DNA from: Oscheius sp. JU75
Lineage: Eukaryota; Nematoda; Chromadorea; Rhabditida; Rhabditidae
Length of the DNA: 64,000 bases
NCBI GenBank assembly: GCA_037178855.1
Contig: JASJZC010000007.1
Location: 8,308,001-8,372,000 of the forward strand
Direction of reading: 5' to 3'
Both the position numbers and the translations under genes were made by a program. Of the stretch, positions 24,001 through 35,500 are shown one piece after another; position 1 is the stretch's first letter, and the number at the start of each line of letters is the position of its first letter. The notes under the pieces are model-generated. The model searched no databases and was not told the origin of the DNA. It worked only from the letters and a program-made list of their open reading frames with translations.

Positions 24001-26331
24001 ATTGAAGAGATCCACCTGGGCTTTTGTGAAACTCTGCGCGCGAGAAAAAATTTGTTCATTGTGAGAAGTATCACATTTCGCGGGAACAACCATATCGTCT
24101 TTTGATCAACAAGCTTCTTTGAAGAGCTTCCTGGGAGAAATGCTGCTCATCCCACACATAAAGTCCGCTTCTTTAGTGTCAGATTGAGCAGAGAACATAT
24201 GAACATTGCAGCAGATGTAGAAAATTTGAGCAGTTCTTTGCTATGTTGTTGATATTTGATCTCCTTATCTGCTAGAATCAAAGGTCCGTTTCCAACTTTC
24301 AAAACATTTTTGAGGTCAACGCCTTCGAAACAATCACTTTCTGAGTGGATAAATATATTTGGAAACCATTCTTTTGTGTTTACTGGATTTACGGAATAAC
24401 TAGACAATCTGGAAATCTTGAAAATCCCAAAATTCTTTACTCTACCCCTGTAGTGCATCGAAAGACAAATGTATTATGCACTACTACGTGAGAATGGTAA
24501 TATTCAAGCAGGGGGCTCGAACGAAATCTGATACCCACTCTCGAAATATCCTCATACTTTGACAAAAGCACTATTCAAGTTTGAAAAAATGACCCAGTAG
24601 GCTTCATACATCCTCTAATTTGGTTTACGCCGCCTTTGCCATAAACGCTGCTAACGTTTTAAACTTTGTGCGGGGAGGGGGATGGATGGACGAGATTGTT
24701 GCTTTCTTGGGAGTGAGAGCCCGAGCCAAGACAGCCCTGATTACCATGGCCCCCATGTCTCCCTCTCTCTCTCTCTGCTCACATTCATGACTCGTCTTCT
24801 CTCATACTCCTTTTCCTTTTCCAATCCTCTATAGATCCCAATGACGTTCAGAGTCTGGCTCTCCGACCATTGTCTCACTTCTGAACCGAATTTCTCTTTC
24901 TTCTTGTTTATAGCCTAATTTACCGCGTTTTGCATTTTACGCAGTCTGTGCTAAATAATGCAGTGCTATCTCTCCCTTCGCTCTATACTGTGCAAATGAC
25001 TCCAAGAGATAATTTGCAATTATAAACTCATTATGATCCGTTTTTACAGTTGGAAGAGATGGATGAGCGCTCGGTGCTTCATTACGAGCTCGGCTTTTAC
25101 GAGAAGAGCGGTAATGACTGCTTCAGGTGAATCTATTCATTCAGCTCCAATCATTCTGTTCATTTTTCCAGAGGAACGCTCACTTTCGCATTGCGATACG
25201 ACTTTATTCATCGGGTACTTATGCTTCACGTCCTCAGGGCAAACAATCTTCCGGTTGAGGTAATCTTAACAATGATGCGAGAATCCCTCTTTCCATTTTC
25301 AGGAAAAAGGGAGAACCGTTGATCCGTACGTAAAGATGTATTTATTGCCTGAAAGGCGCAATCATTGTAAAACGAGAATCTGTAAGAAGACACTCGCTCC
25401 GGAGTTTAATGAGATGTTCTCGTTCGACGTACCGTTCAACGGTCTACAGAATAGAATGCTTCAGGTAGATGCGTTTATAACATTTATAAAATCTATCTAG
25501 TTCACTGTCTACGATTTTGATCGCTTCACCCGTCACGGTCTCATAGGAAATGTCATCATGAGGGATCTCTTTGACAAGAGCGATCTTTACAACTGGACCG
25601 AATATACTATGCAAATTGTCGGCAGCCAGGTAAACAGACCCAGTTTTTTTTTTCTGAACGATGTCTTTCTAGGAAAAAAATGATTTCGGTGATCTCCTTC
25701 TCTATTTACAATATTCGAACACGGAACAAAAACTGTTGGTCACGGTGGCGAAGGCCTACAATCTTCGGCCTATGGACATCACGGGAGCCTCTGGTACGGT
25801 TCAAACACAGAAAAACAGAAACAAAGAGCGAGAGACAGGAGGAGATGGAGGGGATCATACAAAGCAAAGTATTTTTCAGATCCCTACGTCAAGGTGGAAC
25901 AAATCTATCGAGGAAAACGCGTGAAGTTACGGAAAACTTCAATAAAGCGTGCAAATCTCAATCCTGTCTATCACGAATCTTTAGAGTATGAATTACCCAT
26001 CAGTCAGGTAAACATCTTTATTTCAATCAAAAATACAGATTCTAGGTACCGGAGACCAACTTCTTGATACAGGTTATGGACTGGGATCGGATAGGAAAAG
26101 ATGACCTACTTGGCTGCTGTGTTCTAGGCAAAGACTCTCCAACTCCTGAAGGCAAAAACCAGTGGGAAAACTGTTTTTTAGCCAATGTTCAGCTGGAACC
26201 TGGACAGGTAGGAATTATTAATTTACAAAGTTGAAAAGTACATTCAGAAGCCCAAGCCTGTTGGACAGTGGCACAGCATCCTCTCTGAGGTCCCCGAAAA
26301 CTTCCGTGACATCCCGAAATCAAAGAAGTAG
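21085..26331 (+). CDS. Divergent synaptotagmin (one TM segment, linker, C2A and C2B)
   Basis: Calcium/phospholipid-binding vesicle protein of the synaptotagmin family. The TM exon (to 21205) encodes MEGAWLIFLSVLLLLAALLA followed by a basic stop-transfer. Likely linker exons are at 21467-21545 (RRKDSIFRRFTIPK), 22067-22135, about 22249 and 22888, 23561-23718 and 23790-23882. C2A is encoded by 25050-25126, 25172-25259, 25303-25464 and 25501-25629. C2B is encoded by 25673-25793, 25880-26007, 26046-26207 and 26248-26331, ending GQWHSILSEVPENF and a basic tail. C2B keeps its Asp ligands (PMDITGASDPYV; MDWDRIGKDD). C2A has lost two (VEEKGRTVDPYV; DFDRFTRHG). The C2 core is certain. Phase does not fit at 21205/21467, so 5' exon joining is provisional. 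Confidence 0.85.
24147..24458 (-). other. Coding-like minus-strand frame inside a synaptotagmin intron
   Basis: An open minus-strand frame of about 100 codons encodes KNFGIFKISRLSSYSVNPVN and SDCFEGVDLKNVLKVGNG. Further coding-like reading continues in other frames toward 23910, suggesting a decayed gene or transposon fragment in the ~1.2-kb intron. I recognise no family. Confidence 0.25.
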
Positions 26332-26525
26332 CTGTCATCAAAGTTCACTTGTGTTCTTTTGTGATTCTCATAGTCATTCCATGGCCTTATGTTGACCCCA
26401 GAATAATTCTCACAAGTTTGGTTACGATCTCCCATTAATAAGCTATGTCCCTTCTCCTCCTATGAGTGTGTTTCTGCTTTTGTGTTTCTTAAGCACTGCA
26501 ATACAGGTCGTCCTTGACGGGAAAC

Positions 26526-26531
26526 AATAAA
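26526..26531 (+). terminator. Polyadenylation signal AATAAA of the divergent synaptotagmin
   Basis: Canonical signal 195 bp after the stop at 26331. It lies just 12 bp from the stop codon of the converging Amnionless-like gene, so the two transcripts probably overlap. Confidence 0.6.
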
Positions 26532-26542
26532 TATTTATGGTT

Positions 26543-29500
26543 TTACAGGCTAACCAATGTCATTTCCACTTCTCCGCCGAATCCCTCTTCTTCAGAACTT
26601 GGCTTTGTCACCAGGACATTTGTCTCATTTACAGACTCGGATAAGGTTACATGTCCGGTTGCCTCAGAGTTTATCTGAGCTTCTTCAGAATTCTCGTCCT
26701 CGGAAGTCTCAAAGGTTGGGTTGTCGATTTGAACCAGATCTTCAGAACTGCCTCTTCTCCATAACACCCTCATGTTAAAGTTGGAGGGATCGTATGAGGC
26801 TTGTGCTGCTATAGCTCTGAAACGTTGTCTTTCTTCCGCATACCGAAAGTTTTTACCTCATTCTTTGGCCAAGCGGAGTGTCTTTGTCGACCACATAGAA
26901 GATGATACCACCCAGAACGAAAATGAAGAGTATCTTTCCGAGAGTTTGTGTAGCTAAAAGTATAGTGATATTGTTGCAAGACTCTATTCGGTATGGTAGA
27001 GAAAAAGTAGGAAGACTGATTGTACTGTCGCATATAATGAACTATAATCTGGAGGCAGTAAAAACTGACTTAGTATCAGTGCTGATTATCGTTTAAAGGG
27101 GTTCACAATGTGAGCACCTTCCTCTCTGTGTTTTCCCGGATTGATCCGCACGGTCTGGCGCCTCTCGTTCTGATCAGTCTTTCAGCATATGCCTAACGCG
27201 AGTTTAATCATAACTGTCCATCGATTGCGAGGGCGCAAGTTGTACGCAGCTGCCCTGCCTTGAGTTAATCGCTTGGGCCATTTTACATTGCTTTTCATAT
27301 CTCTCTGGGAATCATTAAACGCGTTTTATTAATTCTCCGTGTACCGACCGCCCCTACCATACAAAACCTACCCGTGTCTGCCAGAACAACCCCTGCTTTC
27401 GAAGCTAATTTAATACTGAGCATGCAAGTTTCCAGCAGCCAGTTTCACAGCAATGCTATGAAAGAAGTATAAAAGCCTACTTTGGCTGGGACTTCTATCT
27501 GTTTTGCTCACAACAGAAGAATGATGTAACATGGTAGCAGCTACTCCATCTTAAAAGACTTGACAAAATGAAGATTTTTTTCATACCTATGTGTCTGTCC
27601 AATGTCGAAATAATGACATCAACAGCCTCGTTGAACTTTTCCTCATGAAACCGAGCCACGTTATCGTCGGACCGGTTCTTTGGAAACAGTGAGATCTGAT
27701 ATTCTATGGGAGCAGAATCTGGATCCATTCTTTCTATGTAAATATCCATGTAATCTTGAAGTTTTGCGTTGAGAAAGTGCTAAGCAGGTATTTTTTTGAC
27801 ATGAAAAATTTACCTCGCGGACTTTTCCATAGATACTATGGCTATTTTCATCCAAAATTGAGAAGTTCACAAGGGCTCCTAAAAATTATCGTTTTGTTAG
27901 AGAGTGTCATTTACCACAAATGTCACAGCAGTGCCCGAAAGGTCTTACGGGCTCCCGGCAAATTGCTACAGTTGAATCACATTTGACATACTGACAAATT
28001 TTGTCCATTGTCTAAATTGGAAATACGATTCAGTTAGCTGTAGGTCAAACACTGGGCTCGCTGTTCGAATTGACCATTCCCGACTGCCCATCCCATTCAT
28101 CCACTTCTATCTTCTCTATTCGCATTGGTTGTCCTTTTCTGGGAATGTTGAACTCGATATTCCCGAGAACTGCCTTTTGCCCGATTTCGTGATTTAGAGC
28201 CACCTGAACAAGGATACTGTAGCTGAAAGTATTTCATCTTTACCTTGAATTGTCCCTCGGCTGTGTAGAGCAAGTCCTCGAACTTTGTCGACGTCCATGA
28301 CTGCAAACAATATATTTTGACACTTTCTATTCTCGTATTCGGATCCCAGGGAGAACGAGATCACGTGGAAAGGCAAAAGTGTTGGCTGGCTTGGTTTTAG
28401 AGTGGAAACTCTTCTCGACAAGCTCAAACAGCGCTGACAAGCACTGCAATGAGGATCGAAGGTTATCCCCTTTGTCCATTGGTCTGACTCTTGTTTCCAA
28501 AGCGCCTCTGTCTTTCTTTTGCATGAAAACATTAAGCAGTGCTTTAACATTAACCATATCTTTAGCTAGTACTTCAGATATTCTCCTGTACACAATTGTG
28601 ATTAATAGTTGCAACATGACCATTAACTGAGCAGGGACGCCCTAGTGTCCAAATATAGAAAGAACTAGTTGGAAATTAGATATTCGAGCTTAGGCTTAAA
28701 ACAACAAAAATCTACTCGCCTGAAGATAGAATGTCCATGTGATTTTAAAAGCATAGCTGACGCATAACTAGCACCAGACCTAGACTGGTAAAAACAGAAG
28801 TTTTCGATCGGACTTTATCCTATAGTAAAACTTTATATTTTAGAGTGCCAAGAATAAGATCACTTTTAGTCAGTGTCTTGCGGGAAGAAAGGCAGGCTTC
28901 TTCCCATTTCTACCGTTGCTTAATCATTTCTCGTGGGCAATCCGACCAGACAAAGAAACAGAACTTTTGTGGCCACCCCTTTCCCTAACCAGTTATCACG
29001 TTTCACCCTATGCATCCAAACAACGATCTACGAGGGTAGACTAGTAATCATCTCCTGGAATGCCTCTTCTATGAAATTGAACAGCATTTTTTGGCCGACT
29101 TGAACGCCGCCCTCCCCTACGCAATAATATTCTTAAAATTTAAGTCGACAAACACGAATTGCGTTAGCACTCAAAAATACGGGGCAGAGCACAACAAGCT
29201 TGGCATGGCTTTAAGATCGGCGACCCGAGAAATTTTTGTTGACGAGTCAAATTTGTTCTTTGTCTTTCGATTTAAGACGACTATTAAAGCTCTGGGTGAT
29301 CATCTGATACAAAGATACATACTGTTTGCCTAACTGTTTGTTTGTTTTTCATGACGGTGTGCCTAATGTGATCTCTTTTTTGATTATTGTTGCATATTTA
29401 GGCATATCACTGTATCACCCTTTTTTATGCCACTTAAGTGAAGGTACGAAAGCATTCACGCGCTTGTACTTCCAAGAATCATCCTTTTCCGCAATAATAC

Positions 29501-32500
29501 ACGCCAAGATACAAGTTCTCGACTTTTAATGACGCATCGGAAAGACGCCAAAGCTTCCTAGAATTCATCTCTTCCTTGCACATCAGCTAACAATCTAAGC
29601 ATTTCCTATGAGGAACTTTTGAACATAACATTTTTTCCGTTTCCTTGATAGTGATCATATCATAAGCCTGGAATTCTAGGAAAAACCACAAGGTTGAAGG
29701 GTCTCCTAAAGTGACACATTTCTGCAATGCGCCAGATGGGCTCACCTGTTGGGAGACCAAACAGCCTCTTTTGACAAGGCCGAAGTAACTCGTGTCCCTG
29801 CCGATGTATCTTTTTGATCTATGTTGCTCTGAAAGACTCAAGAAACAGTGGAGAGGAGGGGGTTTTTCTGATCTCGTTCTTGCGCTCTTACTTACTTTAC
29901 TCGAATAAGGACTCCCCGAGCAGAAACAATGTGATCTCGGAAACTGCTACTGCGTGTTCTTGAATTAGTCGCAGCAGCCCTCTCTCTCTCTCTGTCCAAA
30001 TGGATTTCAAATCCGAGGCTTTAAAAGAAAGTGCATTCGCAACATTTCTACCCGCTCTCCCCACCAAACTTGTTCATTGAACATCCTGAGCTACTACTTT
30101 AACAGTAATCGCAAATTATCATTGTTGCTCTTTCGGGGATTACACTCTGAGCATCTTCTCGCTTTGAGAGAAGAGGACAGGTGGCGCAAGCGCGACGAAA
30201 TCCGAGGCGGTTGCCTTTCTTAGCAAAAAAAGCTTTTCGTGGTCTTATCCGAAGAATATCCGTCATCATTTTAGTTTCATTGAAACTTTTTTACGTAAAG
30301 TTCTGGGAGTAAACTTGAAGCTATGATTGCGTGAAACAATATTCTGCCAATAGGTTTCTCTTTTATTCTGTAATTGCCTCTACCCTCTCCACCACCACAT
30401 ACTCCTGACATGCCGCTTTCGGTTACGGAAAGAAACTTCAATTTAGCAGAACCAAGCATGTATGGACTCCAAGGAACATAATCATTGCCATCTGCAAGTG
30501 TTTTCAAAAGATCACTTTGGTAACAATGAGCAATAACTGACACCAATGACACCAATAGGTGCCATCAACACATTGCATTCTGGGTGTTCGGATACTATAC
30601 ATAGCATTGTTCCACTTGAAAGTTGCATGATAGATGTTCCGATATTGGAATCTCTTCGAAATTTATTCCGAACCAAAAGTTGCTACGTCCTCAATATAAT
30701 TTTAGTCTTTGCTTCTCCCCAATTATCACTGCTCTCTCTCTCTCTCTCTCTTATTTTAGTCCTTTGATTTCACCCTCTGACTCTTGAGCATTTGCCAAGT
30801 TTCAGGTTTGCAGGAACTTGTGTGTAACTGCGAATATTCAGCCTTTCCTCATTACAACTACCCCGTGCTTTTGTCTCTCTCTCCGCACCCTATGATAATT
30901 ACGTTTTTTCTGTAGTTGACATATCCATAGTGGCTATCAAGTACATCTCCTCTTCTCCCGCCTCATGCGTTTTAAAGAGAGTTTATCCGGTTCAATCATC
31001 AATAAAGTTAGTGGCCCTAAGCCTATTTTCTGTGCAGCTATCCAGCCTCTCTTTTTCTCTCTGCAACGTCTAGATTTGTTTTTCCAATTGTGTGGTGCGT
31101 GTGGCAATGTGGACGAGATTCGCAACATTAATTCATTTTTGGCTCTGGAGCCTTTTTATTGTGCAATTTTGAGGCGCGTCACCGTCAGTCACGCTGCTTA
31201 GTTTGTGTACAAGACCTTTTAGATGAGGTGGGCCCCCTAAAACAATTTTAGGATGCCCTATGGTGGCTTCATCACTCGTGTCCTCGACAAGTGATGATCG
31301 AGCCATTCCTCTCTCTCACTTTATCTCATAACCTACATCCTGTCATACGTCACGAGAGTGCCTCGTATATAAAAAGTTGTGTCCTTTTAGGAAGTAGACT
31401 ATTTTTAAACCCAACATCCTGGAGCACAAAATTTCAATGGCTTAACAATCGGCGGAAGTTGAGTATGTGTCTGTGGGACCTTTAGTCTCGCGAAAGGTAC
31501 TTTGACCCATAGTTCGAAAGATAGGGAAAATGCGGGTTCGGTTACAAGATGTGTAGACTGATTCACGGTTTGGAAGTAATTCAATACATGTGCTAACACT
31601 CGTAGGTAATTGGTTTGTGCAGGAACACCAAGAACTTTTTGGTTTGCGTTCCCCCTCGTTTGTGGATTTACTAAGAGACACATCCTCCCTCATCCTGTTT
31701 TCCACAATCCTTTCGTCTATTCTAGTGTGACGCCTTAAGATAGCAGACTAAATTGCTTTTCTGTCACTTTTTCACCTCCTCCACACAAGCTTCTGGGGTG
31801 CGAGGTGAGCGGCCAAAGTCCCGACGATGAAGGCGGCCAATTCGAAGCCGACCGGAAATCATCAAACCTTGCAAAAGTTGCCCTCGTCCCTCTAAATCAA
31901 ATTCAGACACTCAAATGGCGCTCCTGGCAGTCTCGAAGAAAGAGACGTCTCGTAGACATGTGTCGACACCTTCGCCTGTCTAATCTAAAACGCAGCCCTC
32001 TGGGCAAAAGATCAGAGATGTATTTTCGCAATTGAGCCCCTGGAGGTGTCACCTTTCCCCGAATAATATACGATCCTCCCTCACGTCCGATCATTTCCGT
32101 CTCCTGAAGCTCTATTCTCGCTCACTTTTCAATTATCATGTTTTGAGCACCTGTTTATTTGACTCTTTCTGCTTGTGCTAAAATGTCGAAAAGACTTTAC
32201 CGTAGAGTCCGGCAGATAACCGCGAGAGATCAAACACATCTGGCTGTCGTGCTGTTTGACTAAGCCGCTAGACGCAGTGTTCTTCCCTCTCAGAAACAGA
32301 GCAGTACTCTCCACAATATGTCAGCGACGAGTGTCAAAGTGCGAACAGTTCAATAGCTCGATAGCATTATATCCTTGTAGGGATGGTTTAAGTTCTTCTA
32401 CAAGCCGAAAGTGTCATGTCAAATGTGTTTTTTCTTACTTCACGAAATTGGGTAATTTTTACGTAGGGGAAAAGTCGCTGGTATCTGTACCTTCTGTTTA

Positions 32501-35500
32501 CCCTAAACTTGAAAATATGTCCGGCGTTTTTCACAGTTTTCTGTACGGTATACAAACAGGACCGTTTCAGAAAACTTACACAGCTGATGGCGAAAAGTAC
32601 TTGAGGCTGACGGAAGGAAGAGACCTACAGTACGGTCTATGTTCTTTTCAAGTGCGCGCAGGTGTCTCTCCTCTGCCCCCCGGATCACACAGCAACTCAA
32701 CTCTCTTACGTTCAATATTTGATATACTTCTTGCTACAGATCTCTTGAACTGTTTTTTGCTCTTTGCTTCGGAGCGGACTTTTTTTCGATGAAAATTGGC
32801 TTATTCCTCTCCGCTGTTCCGGGTAAAGGGGACCCTCTACGGCTCAAGTTACCTCCTTGGTTCCCAGCACAAAACTTTGAACACTTAGTCTTCTAACGAC
32901 AATAACACCTTTTATCCACTCGTGCCCCCGACATTCCGGTCTCTTCTATTGTGCTACTCTGCTCAATAATTTCTTAGTCTCCGTCTTCATTACCGAAATT
33001 GGCGCCGGGAGGGTTTCCGTCCAACCGTTCTTGGAGCAGCTTTAGGTATTCATTGGACCTTGCTGATGGGCAGAGTCCTTCCGTCTATCAACATCTAACT
33101 AAATCTACCCCTCACTCCCATACTCATCTCTTGTTTACAGCCTTTTCCTTCCTTCGTTATTCAAAATAGCCGAGAAGTTAGCTAAATGTTAGCGCTTCCT
33201 CCTTTTTTCAACGATAAAATATAGTGATCTTTGCCTGAAGAGGCTTAGACTTTCAACTTCTAATAAGCCTTAGCCCACTCGCGTCTCTATGGCCGCAGGC
33301 CAATTTGACTCGAATCCTTCGGTCTTGCACCAAAAATTAAAAAAGAGGAATGAAAAAATAAACTACTATGTGACGTAGCGTCCATATTAGAGTAGGTCGG
33401 ATTACATGCCTCCCCAAACCAAACTTCTACATTACACACACATTAAAATAGAATTCTTTGTTTACTTTCAAGTCTGAGATACTTTTCTAGAAGCCTTTTG
33501 CAGAGCTCTACATGACCCAACGCTAGCCACATCCTTCTTAACGCGATAAAATGGAGAACAGCTCTTCTGAGCTGCGCGAATGTTACGTCTTCGCACCACA
33601 GCCACATCCCTACGCGTTGGTTTTTGTCTCAAACCTATGAGAAAGTATGCTTTAGGGTCTATTCACAGATCATCAATGGCTGGTTGACATCCTTCTGTGT
33701 GCTTTTGGGAACCATAGGAAATCTGCATGGCATCAAGAGTGTGCAGATGACCAATCTTGAAAAGGTTTGAAGAGAGTGTAACACCTAACAACCCCTATTT
33801 TTAGAACAGAGGTGTGGTGCTGGCCGTCTCGATGATGGCTCTGGCCATCTGGGACACGATCCTGCTCTGGTGTGCTTTTTTCTATTACGGCATCAAGCAG
33901 ATGCCAATCGGAATGAACCAAGACATCATCAATCGGGCCACACCGTGGTTCCACGCCTTTTCGCAAATTGCAAATACGGCTTCTGTAGGTTTCCTCTTCC
34001 TCTTTGCTAGAGTACAAAATTGAATTTACGTGCATATGCAATAGACATGGTTTTATATATGAACGGGAAATTCAAAGTCCTCCGGGACCAAAGTTTAAGC
34101 AGGAGCGGCCCGATTCAATAAGGAAGACCATTTTAGATATGGTGTGTTGTGGCTATAACGACTCAGCGCTTTCTCGCCACGAGGGATCCGTTCCGATCAT
34201 CGAGGTATGAGGCTTATAGATCGAGGGAAACCCTGAATTCTAGGTCAGCCGTGGTGATGCAGTCTTTTCGGAGCGAAAGAAGGATTTCATTCATCTATTG
34301 TTCTTCATACAGGAAACTGTTCAGGTTGCACAGGGTCATAAACTGGATTAAGCAAATTTTTAGAATGCCATTCTTCTTGTCGTGCTTGGCCATCCTGTTA
34401 AATTCCACTTCCTTCTTTGAGATTGTGGCAATCCCCTGTTTTAGGGCAAGCACTGGCCAACTCTCCATCCAGGTAAACTATGGAAGAAACTAATAGAAAC
34501 TGTATTTCAGCTGATAGCAACAGATTTTCGAAGAAATGGCACATATCAGTTCTACCGTATGCTTTCAAGAATGGTCCTAGTCTCTATTGGACCCAATATT
34601 TACATCTTTTGTAAGTCAGGGGTCTCTTCAAACAACAAGTTCCCTTCCAGGCATGACCCTCATTATGCTCTACTTCCTGAGGAGATCAAGTGGTTCTAGA
34701 AGACAGCTCTTCCAACTGGCTGACACAGTTCTGGAAAGGCATGCATCGCGAGAAACCACCCAAACTTGGATCTCAATGTGCATTGTGGCCAAGTTTTTGC
34801 TGTTCCGAAGCCTGACGTTCTTTGTAAGTTAATCAGACTTCAGCTTTCATCGAAAGCTTAGCTCGATATAATGGAAGTGACAACTGGACTTGACAACTTC
34901 TACCTCGTCGATATTAGCAACTTTTTTGTCATCGTCAATAGCGCGACCAACTGCTTTATATTCCTAAAGGTAGGGTTTCATAAGATCAGAAGAGAGGGAT
35001 ATGGAATGTCTAATGCCTGCTGGATGATCAATTATTACTGGTGTATTCAGGCCTCTCAATGGCTGAGCAACCGCTATGTCGAAAGAAAGACTATGAAGAG
35101 AAAGAGGACCGTCTGTGATATTCGTCAAATGTTGGGAGATGCCCGACTGAAGCTATTGGAATCCTCATGGAAGAATGCTTTGAACATGACCAACGGCCAG
35201 CTAGGATTGAGAGTACTCTATTCTATGCTGAGAAAACATCCTCAGCTATTCAGCGCGTTCAGACCTCAGCAACAGGTACAATCTATAGAGAATGGGATCG
35301 AATGACAGCTATTACAGTGCCCCCAAGTTGAGTCAGAGCTGGTGGCTTTGTTGACAAATGGGAACAGAAGGAGCTTCGACATCATAACCAACACCAAGTA
35401 AGTTATGGTTATGAAATACAAGCGACGAGATGTTCACTAGCTTCAAATAGTACACCATTCAATGAACTCCACCGAAAGTTTAAGGTGTACTGGTTGAAGT

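Noticed and set aside
28330..28623. Minus-strand frame that could be another Amnionless exon
   Set aside because: Exon 28244-28300 joins in phase and in homology directly to exon 36382-36465, leaving no place for it.
29587..29841. Minus-strand frame with dibasic sites, considered as a peptide precursor
   Set aside because: No signal peptide and no amidation glycine next to the KR sites.
30731..30750. CT microsatellite
   Set aside because: Simple repeat of a kind common in this window; no special structure.
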